Assembly: GCA_028711675.1 (NCBI GenBank)
Contig: JAQTRT010000134.1
Span: 1-8,454, forward strand
DNA: 8,454 bases
Source: a bacterium
GTDB taxonomy: Bacteria > Spirochaetota > JAHITG01
Direction: 5' to 3'
Shown here in pieces: positions 1-7,782 of this stretch. Numbering within the stretch: the stretch's first letter is position 1; every line of letters begins with the position of its first letter. A program made the position numbers and the translations under genes. The notes below the pieces were generated by a model. That model was given only the letters and a program-made list of their open reading frames with translations. It was not told the DNA's origin and did not search any database.

Positions 1-482
1 TCCGGATTGATCTTGGTCAGGCTTTCCGGGAAATATCCTTCCAGTGATTCGATCTCTTTATAAGAAAAATCCATTATGACCTTGCCTGAAGGATTAAACT
101 GCACGCCGTACCCCTGGAAAATGTATTCCCGTGATTTGTCCCAGCCAGCCGGGTCATAGGACCTGACCGTATAGATGATCTGGTCAGCAGGGGCGGACGG
201 TGTTTTGGGAAGGAACAGGAACGGTACATAAAAAAGAGCCGCGTCCGGGAAAATGATGAGGCGGGAACAGGCGGAGAGGCGGTCGCTGATATCGCGGAAG
301 AGCAGTTCATGAAGATACTGTTTGGTGCTGGTGTATTCCTCTTCGTTCTTTTCGGATATGGCCTTTACATAAATTAAAAAGAGATCGTTAAAATCCTCCT
401 GGTCGATATACCAGACCTTTGTCTCCTGTGACGTTGAAAGCGAATAGTATATCCTTTCACCCAGGACAAAGTAATCCAGGAA
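1..482 (-). other. Second CHAT domain, N-terminal half (residues 1838-1997+)
   Basis: The segment opens with the standard CHAT entry strand pattern (FLDYFVLGERIYYSLS, from residue 1838). It continues through a helix ending in LHELLF to the hallmark strand and turn LIIFPDAALFYVPFLFL (residues 1912-1928). The helix YKEIESLEGYFP, just before the window edge, matches the family helix that precedes the catalytic His strand. The catalytic His (HG motif) and Cys (SACE-like motif) should therefore lie within roughly the next 100 codons, outside the window. Upstream residues about 1745-1835 are charged helices, a usual lead-in for CHAT domains. Nothing visible in this half is degenerate. Confidence 0.85.
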
Positions 483-3400
483 AGCTTCATTGGCCTTCAG
501 CCGGGTAAGGAGAGGCATCTCTTCTTTCAGTCCGTATTTTTTTTTCTTGTATCGGACCAGGTAAAAGTACAGATCGGTCATTGAGTCCTCGTAGTGTTTG
601 CACAGGAGGGAATACGCTTCTTCACGGGCCAAAGGAGAGAAGTCCCTGGTGAGCAGATCATCGACCTGTGTCCTTTTAGTCTGTTCCGGAACACCGGATC
701 CCAGGACCTCCTGCAGGGTCTTAAGGTCTTCTTTTTCACGCACGGTTTGGTTGGAGCGGGCATTTGTCGTATGCAGAAGATTGGTGGAAGGGACAACAGA
801 GACAATACGGTCCGTGGGGGCAGATGTCAGGACGATCAGATTCGTCATCCCGGGGAGGCGGAACTGCCCCGGATCACCATACAGCATTTTTATGTTACGG
901 ATCTCATATTCGTCTTCATATGCCTTCAGGGCTCCGGAGAATCTTTTTGAATAGGATGAATTGGTGTTTTGGTAAAAATTCTGCCAGAAAAAAAGGTTTT
1001 GTTTCTCCTTGACGTTCTGAAAATTCAGGCTCACGGCCTTGGCCTGAAGATAATACAGGGGTACCAGGAGGCTAAGGATGTTCCCTTCATTCCATTCAAA
1101 GTTCTCCGGTGTTTTTTCCAGGGACAGAAAAGCAAGCAGGCGATTGGTCCTGGCCATGCCGTTCATGGAAAAGGAATAATCATCATTATAGTTCATCCCG
1201 AAATTGATGGAGTTATCCCAGGTAAAACCGTCGGGAAAATGGATAAAGGAGCTCCGGCTGCAGAGCTGATCGAGATCGTTCAGGCTGATCGGGCCTTTGT
1301 TCAGGATAACCGGGCTTAAACTGTTCAGCCTGGAATCGTGATGAATGACCAGGCGGTTATCCGGATGGTTCAGCTGTTTTTGCTGGTTAATGATGTTCTG
1401 GGCCAGGGAGATGTCATAAACGATGTCCTTATCGGGAAAGAAAAGGGCAAAGGGGAAAGAGAATAAGATATTATCCGGGATGATGGTCAGCTCATGCGTG
1501 TCAGCCAGAACATCCGTCAATTCCTCCAGGAACAGCCGGTTAAAATATGCCTTACCGGAAGAGATATCCTTTCCTTTTTTTATTTTCTGGTTGATGTCAG
1601 CCAGGACCTTGCGGGCTTCTTCCGGGTTTATTTTTTTATTTAACACCAGGGTGATATTGGTCTGGCGGACCAGAAAGACATGAAGCTTGTCCCATGATAC
1701 ATTGAATTCCAGGAGGGTGTTCTTGTTCTTCCTGAGGCCTGGACTGGAATGGCCGAGGTAGTAAAAAAGGGTCTGGTTCTGTTCTGTGTTGAATTGGTCC
1801 AGCTCCTTTTTTTTCTGTTGTTGAAATCCTTGAAGTACGGATTCCCATTCGATCATTTTTTTAGTATCGAATTTATGGACCAGGTCCTGCTGGGCTTTCC
1901 GGCAGGTATCGATCATCTTGTTCTCCTGGTCGCGGAACAGGGTCATGATCCTGTTGTCGGGTTCCCTGAGATCAAGGGGATACGAGAGAAAATTCTCCCT
2001 GATTTTAAAGTTCCTTCTTTTTTCAGTGTACGCGAACGCCTCCGGGAAACGGGAACGGCTGATCAGCCGTTCGATGTATTCGTTATACACCGAATCGACC
2101 AGGGGATCGTTGTTCATCGTATAGGTGTAGCCTTTGGGCAGGGCTTCGATATCCTGGATCAGTGACTCGTACTCGTGGTCCTGATCCAGGGTTCGCCCGG
2201 TCAGGATCTTGATTTTCAGCAAATAATAGTGTATTTTCCATTTCAGGTCGTAAATGAGATATTGGCCGGCTTCGCTCTCCAGTTCCGTGAGCATCTGAAA
2301 GGCTGTGCTGAAATCACGGGTGTGATAATAGATCAGGGCTATGTTAAAATTGATCCTGACGGTTTCCAGGATATCCTTGTTTTTCCGGCTGATGTCCATG
2401 GCTTTCCGGAAATGATCCAGGGCTTTCCGGAAAGCGCTGTAACCGGACCTGATGTCTTCGGGAAAATGACCGGGCCGGACAGGAGGAAAATCCTGTTTGA
2501 AAGCTTCGGTCATATATAACGAGCCGTATGCGTTGTGGATCCGGGTCAGCAGGCCGGGATAATTGTTCTGCAGGGCCATCTGTGCGGACTCATCCAGCAG
2601 TCCCTTGATCTCGTTCAAGTCGGCCTGCGTGATCGCGTCATTTCTTTGTTTATTGATGATCTCGATTAAATTTAGATTGTTGATAATCACTCCCTGGAAA
2701 TCCTTTAGTTTTTTATTCTTCTTTAACAGTTCGTTCGCTTGACGGAAATAATCCCTGGCCAGGCTGAAATAATTCAGCTTAAAATAAAGGATACCCAGGT
2801 TGTTGTATAAATAAGGCGCGGCATCCGTGTTCTTATCCTCCTCAAGGAGCTGTTTTTTTGCGATGAGGTATTGGACGGCCTTTTTATAATCCAGGAACTG
2901 CTGATAGGTGTCGCTGATCAGGGTGTACAGTAATTTCTGTTCATCCCGGTTGGTGAACCCCCGGTAAGCGAAAGAGGCGCCCAGTGTGAATTGAGTGGGG
3001 AAGACGGTAAAGGAAGTGCCGAGGAATTCCAGGCCCCAGCCCGGCCGTCTCCACCAGGCTGATTTCTTGTCTCTGGGAATGATCTCCAGCGCTTTCTGAA
3101 GGAATTTCAGGGCTGTGGCCGGGTCGTTCATGTTCTGATAGGAGATGCCGATCTCGCGGATAAGCCTTTCCTCGTTAAGGGCCAGTTTCTGATTTTTAAT
3201 ATAGCCCACGGCCTGCTGGTAATATTTCAGGGATTCGGGATAATTATTTTGAATGCGGTACAGCATGGCCAGGAAGACCAGGGATTGATACGCTCCGTTA
3301 TGTTCCCGGATACTGAGAAAGTTGGTGTGGGCTTTCCGGAAGCTGTCAATGGCCTGAGTGTCGTTTTCCAGGAACCAGGCGGAATAACCCGCATGAAAAT

Positions 3401-5993
3401 AATAAAAGGCCTCCTGGAGCTTGTCCTGGAATTCCGGATGATAATTTAATTTTTTGGTATAATACTGGAGGGCCTGTGAGTAATTATTGAGGGAAAAATA
3501 ATTATTGGCCAGATTAAGGCAAAGCATGGATTCCATTTCCGGGTTCTCCCCTTCGCTGTTGAAATGAAGGGCGGATTGGTAAAAAGGGATGCTGTTCTCC
3601 ATGTAAGTGGAGAAGTTTTCCTTGTCCACGTCTGCGTGGATCTGATACAGCCATCCCAGGGTGAGATAAACCTCCACGAAATCCGGTTTGATGCGGTACG
3701 CTATCCTGAGATCTTCCCCGGACAGTTTAAAATACTGTTCCAGTTTTTTCCTGTAATCGCTGATATAATAATTTTTTCCTTTCTTGAACCAGCCGGCCAT
3801 CTGGACCAGGAGACCGGGATCGCCTTTCTGGAGAGCACGCTTGTATTTAACATAATAAAAGGAATAGATCAGGGAATACGCATAACCTTTCAGATAATGA
3901 TAAACATAATCATACGGGGAAGAGGACTCCATTTTTTTTACCAGTAAAAGGTATTTATTTTCCGAAGGTTTCATGAGCCTGAAATCGCACCTTAAGCTGC
4001 CGGTCAGGGCGCCGATATGCCCTCTGTCAAGGATAGTTATCTTATTGTAATACTCGCGTGCCTGAAGGTAATCCCCGTTGTTGAAGAATTCCCTGGCGGT
4101 TTTCAGGTATTTGTTGAACAAGACCTCCCTTGCCCTTTCCGGGAGAATCCCGTATTTCAGGATATCGATAAGGTAATTGTCATCGGGATTGATCTCATAG
4201 AACTGGTAAAGGCAAAGGACTTTGAAATAATTGTTCTTGCTCTTTACTTTAACATACCGAAGAAGGTCAAGGGCTTTTTTCTGTTTTTTATTCTTTAAGA
4301 AAGAAGCGTACTGGACCAGGAGATTGTGGTACAAATCCGGATCGTTCTTGAAAAGAGGGAGGAGCGTGTTGTAAGCCGTATCCCTGTCAACGGCCTTGGA
4401 CAGATAAGCGTCGATGAATTTATTCTGGAAATCCAGTTTACCCTGGAAATCATTGTAATTCGTAACTTCCTGGATGATATCCCGGATCTTTTCTACCTTG
4501 TTGAAATGCATGTAGTCCTCGGCCAGATGTTTGAAAGCCAGGAACAGGATCTCGTCCTTGTTGGTATAGGAGGATATGATCCTTTCCAGTATGGGTATGG
4601 ACTGGCTGTACTGTTTGTTCTCCCTGTAGATGCGGCCGATGTGAAGATCGATATAATTCCTCTCCCGGTAAGTGATATTGGTCCTGGACCGTAAAAGCTC
4701 AAGCTGTTTGACCTTCAGGCTGATGCCGGTCTGCTGGTTCAGGATATATTCCACACGGGCAATGACGGAACCGGGGATCATGCTGAGATAATGGTCGGAT
4801 TCATGAAAGAAACCAAGTTCCTGGTAGATACGGGAAAGATTCAGGTAGATCTCGGCTTTGTCGCATTCCTTGTAGTTGAGCAGGTTATGATAACCGGCGA
4901 TCTTCAGAAAGGGTTCCCGGATGTTACGGACCATGAGATATTCTTCCTGGTAATCGTTCAGAGCCGGAATATACCCGTTGATTGGCAGCATCCACAGGTC
5001 GATAGCGTTCTGGATCGTGGAAGTGTAGATGATCACGCCGTTGTAGATGCGGGAATATACGGGATAATAATTGATGTAATTTTCCGGCGTGAGCTGCCGT
5101 TCCCGGCTTAAGAGGAAATCCAGGGTATAGAGGGAGGAATGATCGTTCATGTCCAGCTTATGGTCCTTGTTGGAATCCACCCGTATGCTTGCATAGATCA
5201 GAGTATGGTCATTGATGAACTGGGGCCGCGTTTCAAGAGAGGGCCCAAAGGTCAGCTGTTTTTTCCCGCCGGTCTCCAGGTCCATGAGAATAATATGGTT
5301 TTTTACGTTCGTGTTTTCTGAAATGTCGATATAGACCATTTGACGGTAATCAGGGGAGAAGGCCGGTGAGACAGCGCCGGCGAAAGTGACTTGTTCCGGT
5401 TCAGCTTTAAACTTGTCCTTTGTCCGGAAGATGTTCTGGGTCCCTTTCGTGTCCTTCATTACAAAGTATACATATTTATTCTTAAAATAAACAGGTTCGA
5501 TCTTCTGGCGGTTGTCCTGCGTGATGGGTTCGGCCCCATCGTCCTTGAGCCATTCCTTGATCTGGTCCGCGGACAGGCCGGACCGGCTCCGTTCAAGGAC
5601 ATCGTTCAGATCGATCCTGTAAAGGTCGCCTAATCCGTTTTTTCGGAAGGAGAGGAAAACGATCTTTTTCCCGTTCTCGGAGAAACCGGGCATGGTGTCA
5701 TCACTGGAATGATAGGTGATGCGGTAACTGTTCCGGCTCAGGATGTCGTACAGCCAGAGGTCCAGATTACCGGATTTATCCGAGACGTAAACAATATACT
5801 GGCCGTCGGGTGAAACGGCCGGATAGAAATCACTGGATATATCAATTGTGAGCTGATAAGGGAAATTAATGCGGGAGTTCTCTTTTTTAAAGAAATCGCC
5901 CTGGTACAGGAAAGTTTTTTCTTTTGTGGCGCAGGAGAATAAGAATAAGAGACCCAGGAGAATATATTTACTCTTTTTTAATCCATTCATCAT
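1..5993 (-). CDS. Giant exported lipoprotein: beta-propeller, TPR array, degenerate CHAT domain and second CHAT domain (3' end cut off by the window)
   Basis: One uninterrupted minus-strand frame gives 1997 codons before it runs off the left edge; I checked the codon register and saw no stop. The start is ATG ATG at 5993/5990; the second ATG sits better behind GGAAG. Residues 1-21 form a lipoprotein signal: KK, a hydrophobic core, then L18-F-S-C21. Residues about 50-345 hold PD40/TolB-like strands (SPDGQYIVYVSD at 61-72; AFSPDYRQMVYID at 211-223). Residues about 355-1400 are mostly TPR-like helical pairs, for example around 440-475, 615-655, 818-855, 903-972 and 1056-1090. Residues about 1427-1709 are a CHAT-like domain without its catalytic pair, and 1838-1997 are the start of a second CHAT domain. 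CHAT proteins are caspase-like cysteine peptidases commonly fused to TPRs. The gene overlaps the upstream DUF1318 gene by 26 bp, suggesting translational coupling. The domain order is confident; substrate, activity and role are unknown. Confidence 0.93.
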   Translation of the reverse strand, partial: MMNGLKKSKYILLGLLFLFSCATKEKTFLYQGDFFKKENSRINFPYQLTIDISSDFYPAVSPDGQYIVYVSDKSGNLDLWLYDILSRNSYRITYHSSDDTMPGFSENGKKIVFLSFRKNGLGDLYRIDLNDVLERSRSGLSADQIKEWLKDDGAEPITQDNRQKIEPVYFKNKYVYFVMKDTKGTQNIFRTKDKFKAEPEQVTFAGAVSPAFSPDYRQMVYIDISENTNVKNHIILMDLETGGKKQLTFGPSLETRPQFINDHTLIYASIRVDSNKDHKLDMNDHSSLYTLDFLLSRERQLTPENYINYYPVYSRIYNGVIIYTSTIQNAIDLWMLPINGYIPALNDYQEEYLMVRNIREPFLKIAGYHNLLNYKECDKAEIYLNLSRIYQELGFFHESDHYLSMIPGSVIARVEYILNQQTGISLKVKQLELLRSRTNITYRERNYIDLHIGRIYRENKQYSQSIPILERIISSYTNKDEILFLAFKHLAEDYMHFNKVEKIRDIIQEVTNYNDFQGKLDFQNKFIDAYLSKAVDRDTAYNTLLPLFKNDPDLYHNLLVQYASFLKNKKQKKALDLLRYVKVKSKNNYFKVLCLYQFYEINPDDNYLIDILKYGILPERAREVLFNKYLKTAREFFNNGDYLQAREYYNKITILDRGHIGALTGSLRCDFRLMKPSENKYLLLVKKMESSSPYDYVYHYLKGYAYSLIYSFYYVKYKRALQKGDPGLLVQMAGWFKKGKNYYISDYRKKLEQYFKLSGEDLRIAYRIKPDFVEVYLTLGWLYQIHADVDKENFSTYMENSIPFYQSALHFNSEGENPEMESMLCLNLANNYFSLNNYSQALQYYTKKLNYHPEFQDKLQEAFYYFHAGYSAWFLENDTQAIDSFRKAHTNFLSIREHNGAYQSLVFLAMLYRIQNNYPESLKYYQQAVGYIKNQKLALNEERLIREIGISYQNMNDPATALKFLQKALEIIPRDKKSAWWRRPGWGLEFLGTSFTVFPTQFTLGASFAYRGFTNRDEQKLLYTLISDTYQQFLDYKKAVQYLIAKKQLLEEDKNTDAAPYLYNNLGILYFKLNYFSLARDYFRQANELLKKNKKLKDFQGVIINNLNLIEIINKQRNDAITQADLNEIKGLLDESAQMALQNNYPGLLTRIHNAYGSLYMTEAFKQDFPPVRPGHFPEDIRSGYSAFRKALDHFRKAMDISRKNKDILETVRINFNIALIYYHTRDFSTAFQMLTELESEAGQYLIYDLKWKIHYYLLKIKILTGRTLDQDHEYESLIQDIEALPKGYTYTMNNDPLVDSVYNEYIERLISRSRFPEAFAYTEKRRNFKIRENFLSYPLDLREPDNRIMTLFRDQENKMIDTCRKAQQDLVHKFDTKKMIEWESVLQGFQQQKKKELDQFNTEQNQTLFYYLGHSSPGLRKNKNTLLEFNVSWDKLHVFLVRQTNITLVLNKKINPEEARKVLADINQKIKKGKDISSGKAYFNRLFLEELTDVLADTHELTIIPDNILFSFPFALFFPDKDIVYDISLAQNIINQQKQLNHPDNRLVIHHDSRLNSLSPVILNKGPISLNDLDQLCSRSSFIHFPDGFTWDNSINFGMNYNDDYSFSMNGMARTNRLLAFLSLEKTPENFEWNEGNILSLLVPLYYLQAKAVSLNFQNVKEKQNLFFWQNFYQNTNSSYSKRFSGALKAYEDEYEIRNIKMLYGDPGQFRLPGMTNLIVLTSAPTDRIVSVVPSTNLLHTTNARSNQTVREKEDLKTLQEVLGSGVPEQTKRTQVDDLLTRDFSPLAREEAYSLLCKHYEDSMTDLYFYLVRYKKKKYGLKEEMPLLTRLKANEAFLDYFVLGERIYYSLSTSQETKVWYIDQEDFNDLFLIYVKAISEKNEEEYTSTKQYLHELLFRDISDRLSACSRLIIFPDAALFYVPFLFLPKTPSAPADQIIYTVRSYDPAGWDKSREYIFQGYGVQFNPSGKVIMDFSYKEIESLEGYFPESLTKINP
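867..1715 (-). other. First CHAT-like domain, predicted catalytically dead (residues 1427-1709)
   Basis: The fold can be followed end to end: entry strands from LLEF (1427-1430), a helix LFLEELTDVL, the hallmark TIIPDNILFSFPFALF (about 1503-1518), a strand SSFIHFPDGF (1581-1590), a strand LLAFLSLEKT (about 1619-1628), and a C-terminal part resembling the family's Ala-Gly-Ala/FY/GDPG region (LQAKAVSLNF, WQNFYQ and GDPG at 1706-1709). In active CHAT domains the fourth segment reads like HxATHG, but here it is HFPDGF, with no His before the Gly. The fifth reads like LSACET, but here it is LSLEKT, with Glu where Cys is expected. The domain is therefore read as a pseudo-protease, by hand alignment only. 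Confidence 0.72.
2946..3062 (-). other. Aromatic and glycine-rich insertion between TPRs (residues about 978-1016)
   Basis: Between a clear TPR ending ALKFLQKALEIIP and the next helical pair starting near QKLLYTLI lies a stretch of about 39 residues unlike its surroundings. It contains W980, W981 and W986 in a basic, proline-containing context, followed by alternating aromatic and small residues (GLEFLGTSFTVF, then FTLGASFAYRGF). It looks like beta-strand hairpins rather than helix. Its function is unknown; membrane or partner contact is possible. Confidence 0.5.
5142..5177 (-). other. EF-hand-like calcium-binding loop in the propeller (residues 273-284)
   Basis: The twelve residues DSNKDHKLDMND place acidic or amide ligands at loop positions 1, 3, 5, 9 and 12 (D273, N275, D277, D281, D284) and Leu at position 8, as in canonical EF-hand and dockerin-type loops. 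Such loops occur within TolB-like propeller blades. Binding is inferred from the pattern only. Confidence 0.6.
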
Positions 5994-6585
5994 CTTCCAG
6001 CTGGACCCATTCTCCTTTCAGGGCGTTCTTCTGGTTCATCTCGGCAAAGGTTTTTTTCACTTTATCAAGATCGTCCGTGGTAAGCTCTTCGTTCCGGTTG
6101 ATCACTTCCAGCATGAGGATGAGGCGGCTCTCATTGACTTCGCTGAGGATGCCCGTCAGTTTCTTTTTCAATTCCGGACTGTTCTCAATGGAAGGATCAG
6201 GCCTGTAGCTCAGGAATCCGTTGTTGTTCTCGCCGACAAGGGAGCGGGTTTTATACTGTTTCACGGAATCGTCGTTGTATTCGATGGTCTCCATGGCCTT
6301 GACGACCTTAAAATCGATGCTGATCTCCCGGTTGATGTTGGTATTGGTAGAGGGAGTGATCTTTAAGCCTTCCACGGTCTGGGACGAGGAAACGATCCAG
6401 ACGTCTTGTCTGATCTCTTTGTATGTGCCCAGAATCTGGCTCTCAAGGGATGTCCTCTCTGAAGTGAAGGTAATGGCCGGTGTTTTAATGACGCAGCAGT
6501 TGATGCCTTTACCGCAGCCGGAAAAAAGCCAGGGGAGCAGGCAAAACAAGACCATGATCATTATTTTTTGCCGTGATATTTTCAT
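5968..6585 (-). CDS. DUF1318 (YdbL-like) family lipoprotein, 205 aa
   Basis: Residues 1-24 are a lipoprotein signal: K2, R5 and K7, a hydrophobic core, then L20-F-S-G-C24; a CC pair follows at 30-31. The N-terminal mature part reads IKTPAITFTSERTSLESQ and ILGTYKEI, a pattern I associate with lipoprotein members of DUF1318. The C-terminal part matches the YdbL/DUF1318 core: LVGENNNGFL (116-125), EVNESR (149-154), VINRNEELT (161-169), then the closing GEWVQLEDDEWIKK (191-204), corresponding to the family's G-W-KK end. E. coli YdbL lies beside the envelope proteins YdbH and YnbE, neither of which is here. The start is ATG at 6585, preceded by AGAAGG with short spacing and by a promoter. Its end overlaps the giant CHAT gene by 26 bp, so the two are almost certainly co-transcribed. 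The molecular function of the family is not well established. Confidence 0.82.
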   Translation of the reverse strand: MKISRQKIMIMVLFCLLPWLFSGCGKGINCCVIKTPAITFTSERTSLESQILGTYKEIRQDVWIVSSSQTVEGLKITPSTNTNINREISIDFKVVKAMETIEYNDDSVKQYKTRSLVGENNNGFLSYRPDPSIENSPELKKKLTGILSEVNESRLILMLEVINRNEELTTDDLDKVKKTFAEMNQKNALKGEWVQLEDDEWIKKE

Positions 6586-6608
6586 TATCCTTCTGGGCCT
6601 CTGTTCCG

Positions 6609-6636
6609 AGTATAATAAAATCTATTTTCAGTTCAA
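6609..6636 (-). promoter_or_regulatory. Sigma70-like promoter for the DUF1318-CHAT operon
   Basis: On the minus strand, TTGAAC (6636-6631) and TATACT (6614-6609) are separated by a 16-bp AT-rich spacer. They match the -35 consensus at 4 of 6 positions and the -10 consensus at 5 of 6. Initiation a few bases downstream would leave a leader of roughly 15-20 nt that includes the AGAAGG ribosome binding site before the ATG at 6585. This suggests that the operon can be transcribed separately from apbE. Confidence 0.55.
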
Positions 6637-6662
6637 GTATTCTTTTTCACGGGAGCAGCGTT

Positions 6663-7607
6663 TCAATATATATAATACCGGATCTGATCCTTGCAGACGG
6701 TCTGGATGAATTTTTTACCTTTTTCTCTCCCCATCACGAAGAATGCCGTAGAAAGATAATCCGCGGTCTCCGCATCCTCGGCGATGATGGTAACACTGAT
6801 GATGTCGTTCCAGACGGAAAGGCCTGTCGCGGGATTTAATATATGATGGTATCTCTTCTTCTTTCTGAGGATATACCGTTCGTAATCGCCGGACGTGACG
6901 ACCGCTTTATTGCTTATCTTCAGCTTCCGGATGATCCGGCCCGGATACCGCGGATGCTGGATACCGATGGTCCATTCCTTGTTCCGCTCGTTCCGGCCGG
7001 AAGCAAAAAGGTTGCCGCCCAGGTTCACGATAAAGTCCGTACAGCCTTGTTCGCGCAGGTAACGGCTAAAGCAGTCTGCAATATAGCCTTTGGCCACTCC
7101 GCCCATATCAAAGGTCATACCCTCTACAGCCACGCGGATCCTGTGATCGGCCAGAAAGACTTTATCCATACCCACATACTTCAGATTGGTCCGGATCATA
7201 TTGGTACCGGGGATCGCGCCGTCGTGGAAATTGTATAAACGGGTGATCCGGCCTACGGTGATGTCAAAAGCCCCTTCCGTGAGGTCATAATACTTTTTAC
7301 AGCGGCAGAGAAGACCGTACAGTTCGTTTTTTACAGGATAGGAACGTCCGGGTTTTAGTCCCTGAAGCTGATGGATCTCGCTTTTTTTGTTGTACAGGTT
7401 GAAGATCAGATCATATTTCCCGGCCATGGCTTTAATGCTTTCCATGATGGAATCGAACCGTTCCTGGGTCAAAGTGCTGCTGCAGAGAGTGATGGTTATG
7501 ACCGTGTCGAAATAAAACAAGGTCTGCTGAAGGGTCTTCCGGCCCGGTTTATCAGGAGAGCAGGAGGCCAGATAAAGTAAAATAAGGGGGAAAATTAGTT
7601 TTTTCAT
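6663..7607 (-). CDS. apbE: FAD:protein FMN transferase, ApbE family lipoprotein, 314 aa
   Basis: ApbE enzymes transfer FMN from FAD to a Ser/Thr of extracytoplasmic proteins such as Nqr/Rnf subunits and FMN-binding-domain reductases. The ATG at 7607 gives a classic lipoprotein signal (MKKLIF...LASC, Cys16). The open frame continues upstream to 7802, but that part translates the inverted-repeat element and would bury the signal peptide, so it is rejected. Conserved blocks are all present: GAFDITVG (112-119), DMGGVAKGYIAD (167-178), NLGGNL (195-200), TSGDYERY (238-245), HHILNPATG (254-262), and the metal-site region DAETAD with T287 (278-287). Length is normal for the family, and nothing suggests inactivation. 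The start lacks a clear Shine-Dalgarno; an A/T-rich leader (TATATTAAAATG) precedes it. I found no flavin acceptor protein in the window, so the substrate is elsewhere. Confidence 0.95.
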   Translation of the reverse strand: MKKLIFPLILLYLASCSPDKPGRKTLQQTLFYFDTVITITLCSSTLTQERFDSIMESIKAMAGKYDLIFNLYNKKSEIHQLQGLKPGRSYPVKNELYGLLCRCKKYYDLTEGAFDITVGRITRLYNFHDGAIPGTNMIRTNLKYVGMDKVFLADHRIRVAVEGMTFDMGGVAKGYIADCFSRYLREQGCTDFIVNLGGNLFASGRNERNKEWTIGIQHPRYPGRIIRKLKISNKAVVTSGDYERYILRKKKRYHHILNPATGLSVWNDIISVTIIAEDAETADYLSTAFFVMGREKGKKFIQTVCKDQIRYYIY

Positions 7608-7616
7608 TTTAATATA

Positions 7617-7782
7617 GACATTAAATTTTTGGCAGGGATATGTATTTACGGTTTTTCGGTTTATGGAGCCGTCGTTTTCACAGGACGCGAAGCGCGAAAA
7701 CAGGCGGAATCCTCGCAGCGCCCCAGGGATGGGGCGCGAGAATGAGAAAAACGGTAAATACATATCCCTGCCATTTAACGTC
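7617..7782. repeat. Long inverted-repeat element (MITE-like) upstream of apbE
   Basis: A 26-bp arm at 7631-7656 is repeated in inverted orientation at 7747-7772 with a single mismatch. Beyond a 4-base T-run on the left only, the symmetry continues for 10 more bases (7617-7626 against 7773-7782, one mismatch). The arms are AT-rich, whereas the roughly 90-bp centre is GC-rich and contains hairpins. CATTAAA occurs at both outer edges (7619-7625 and 7782-7788) as a direct repeat and might be a target-site duplication, though it overlaps the outer symmetry. There is no transposase inside. It is best explained as a non-autonomous mobile repeat or structured intergenic element. A role as attenuator or processing site in an aminotransferase-apbE transcript is the alternative. 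Confidence 0.75.
7712..7740. other. GC-rich hairpin inside the inverted-repeat element
   Basis: GCGCCCC (7718-7724) and GGGGCGC (7731-7737) form a perfect 7-bp stem around the loop AGGGAT. CTC (7712-7714) and GAG (7738-7740) can extend it past a three-base bulge. A neighbouring stem pairs GTTTTC (7674-7679) with GAAAAC (7696-7701) around a nested CGC-GAA-GCG hairpin. No T-run follows directly on either strand, so it is not called a terminator. Confidence 0.6.

Noticed and set aside
810..842. NLIVLTSAPTD (residues 1718-1728), reminiscent of the CHAT Cys motif with Pro in place of Cys
   Set aside because: It falls after the GDPG end of the first CHAT-like domain, where the fold does not place the Cys strand. 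LSLEKT at 1623-1628 is in the right order instead, so this is treated as a linker strand resembling the motif by chance.
2399..3341. Recurring GGCTTTCCGGAA words that look like a DNA repeat
   Set aside because: The copies at about 2400, 2423 and 3334 are in frame and encode Phe-Arg-Lys-Ala at equivalent TPR helix positions, so the repeat reflects the protein motif and not a separate DNA element.
1749..5633. Many plus-strand open frames of 60-138 codons opposite the giant gene
   Set aside because: They lie in the register antisense to its codons, show no family resemblance or consistent ribosome binding sites, and result from the codon use of the real gene.
7607..7640. TATATT just upstream of apbE as a -10 box
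   Set aside because: It ends three bases before the ATG, so initiation would occur inside the gene, and no matching -35 is evident.
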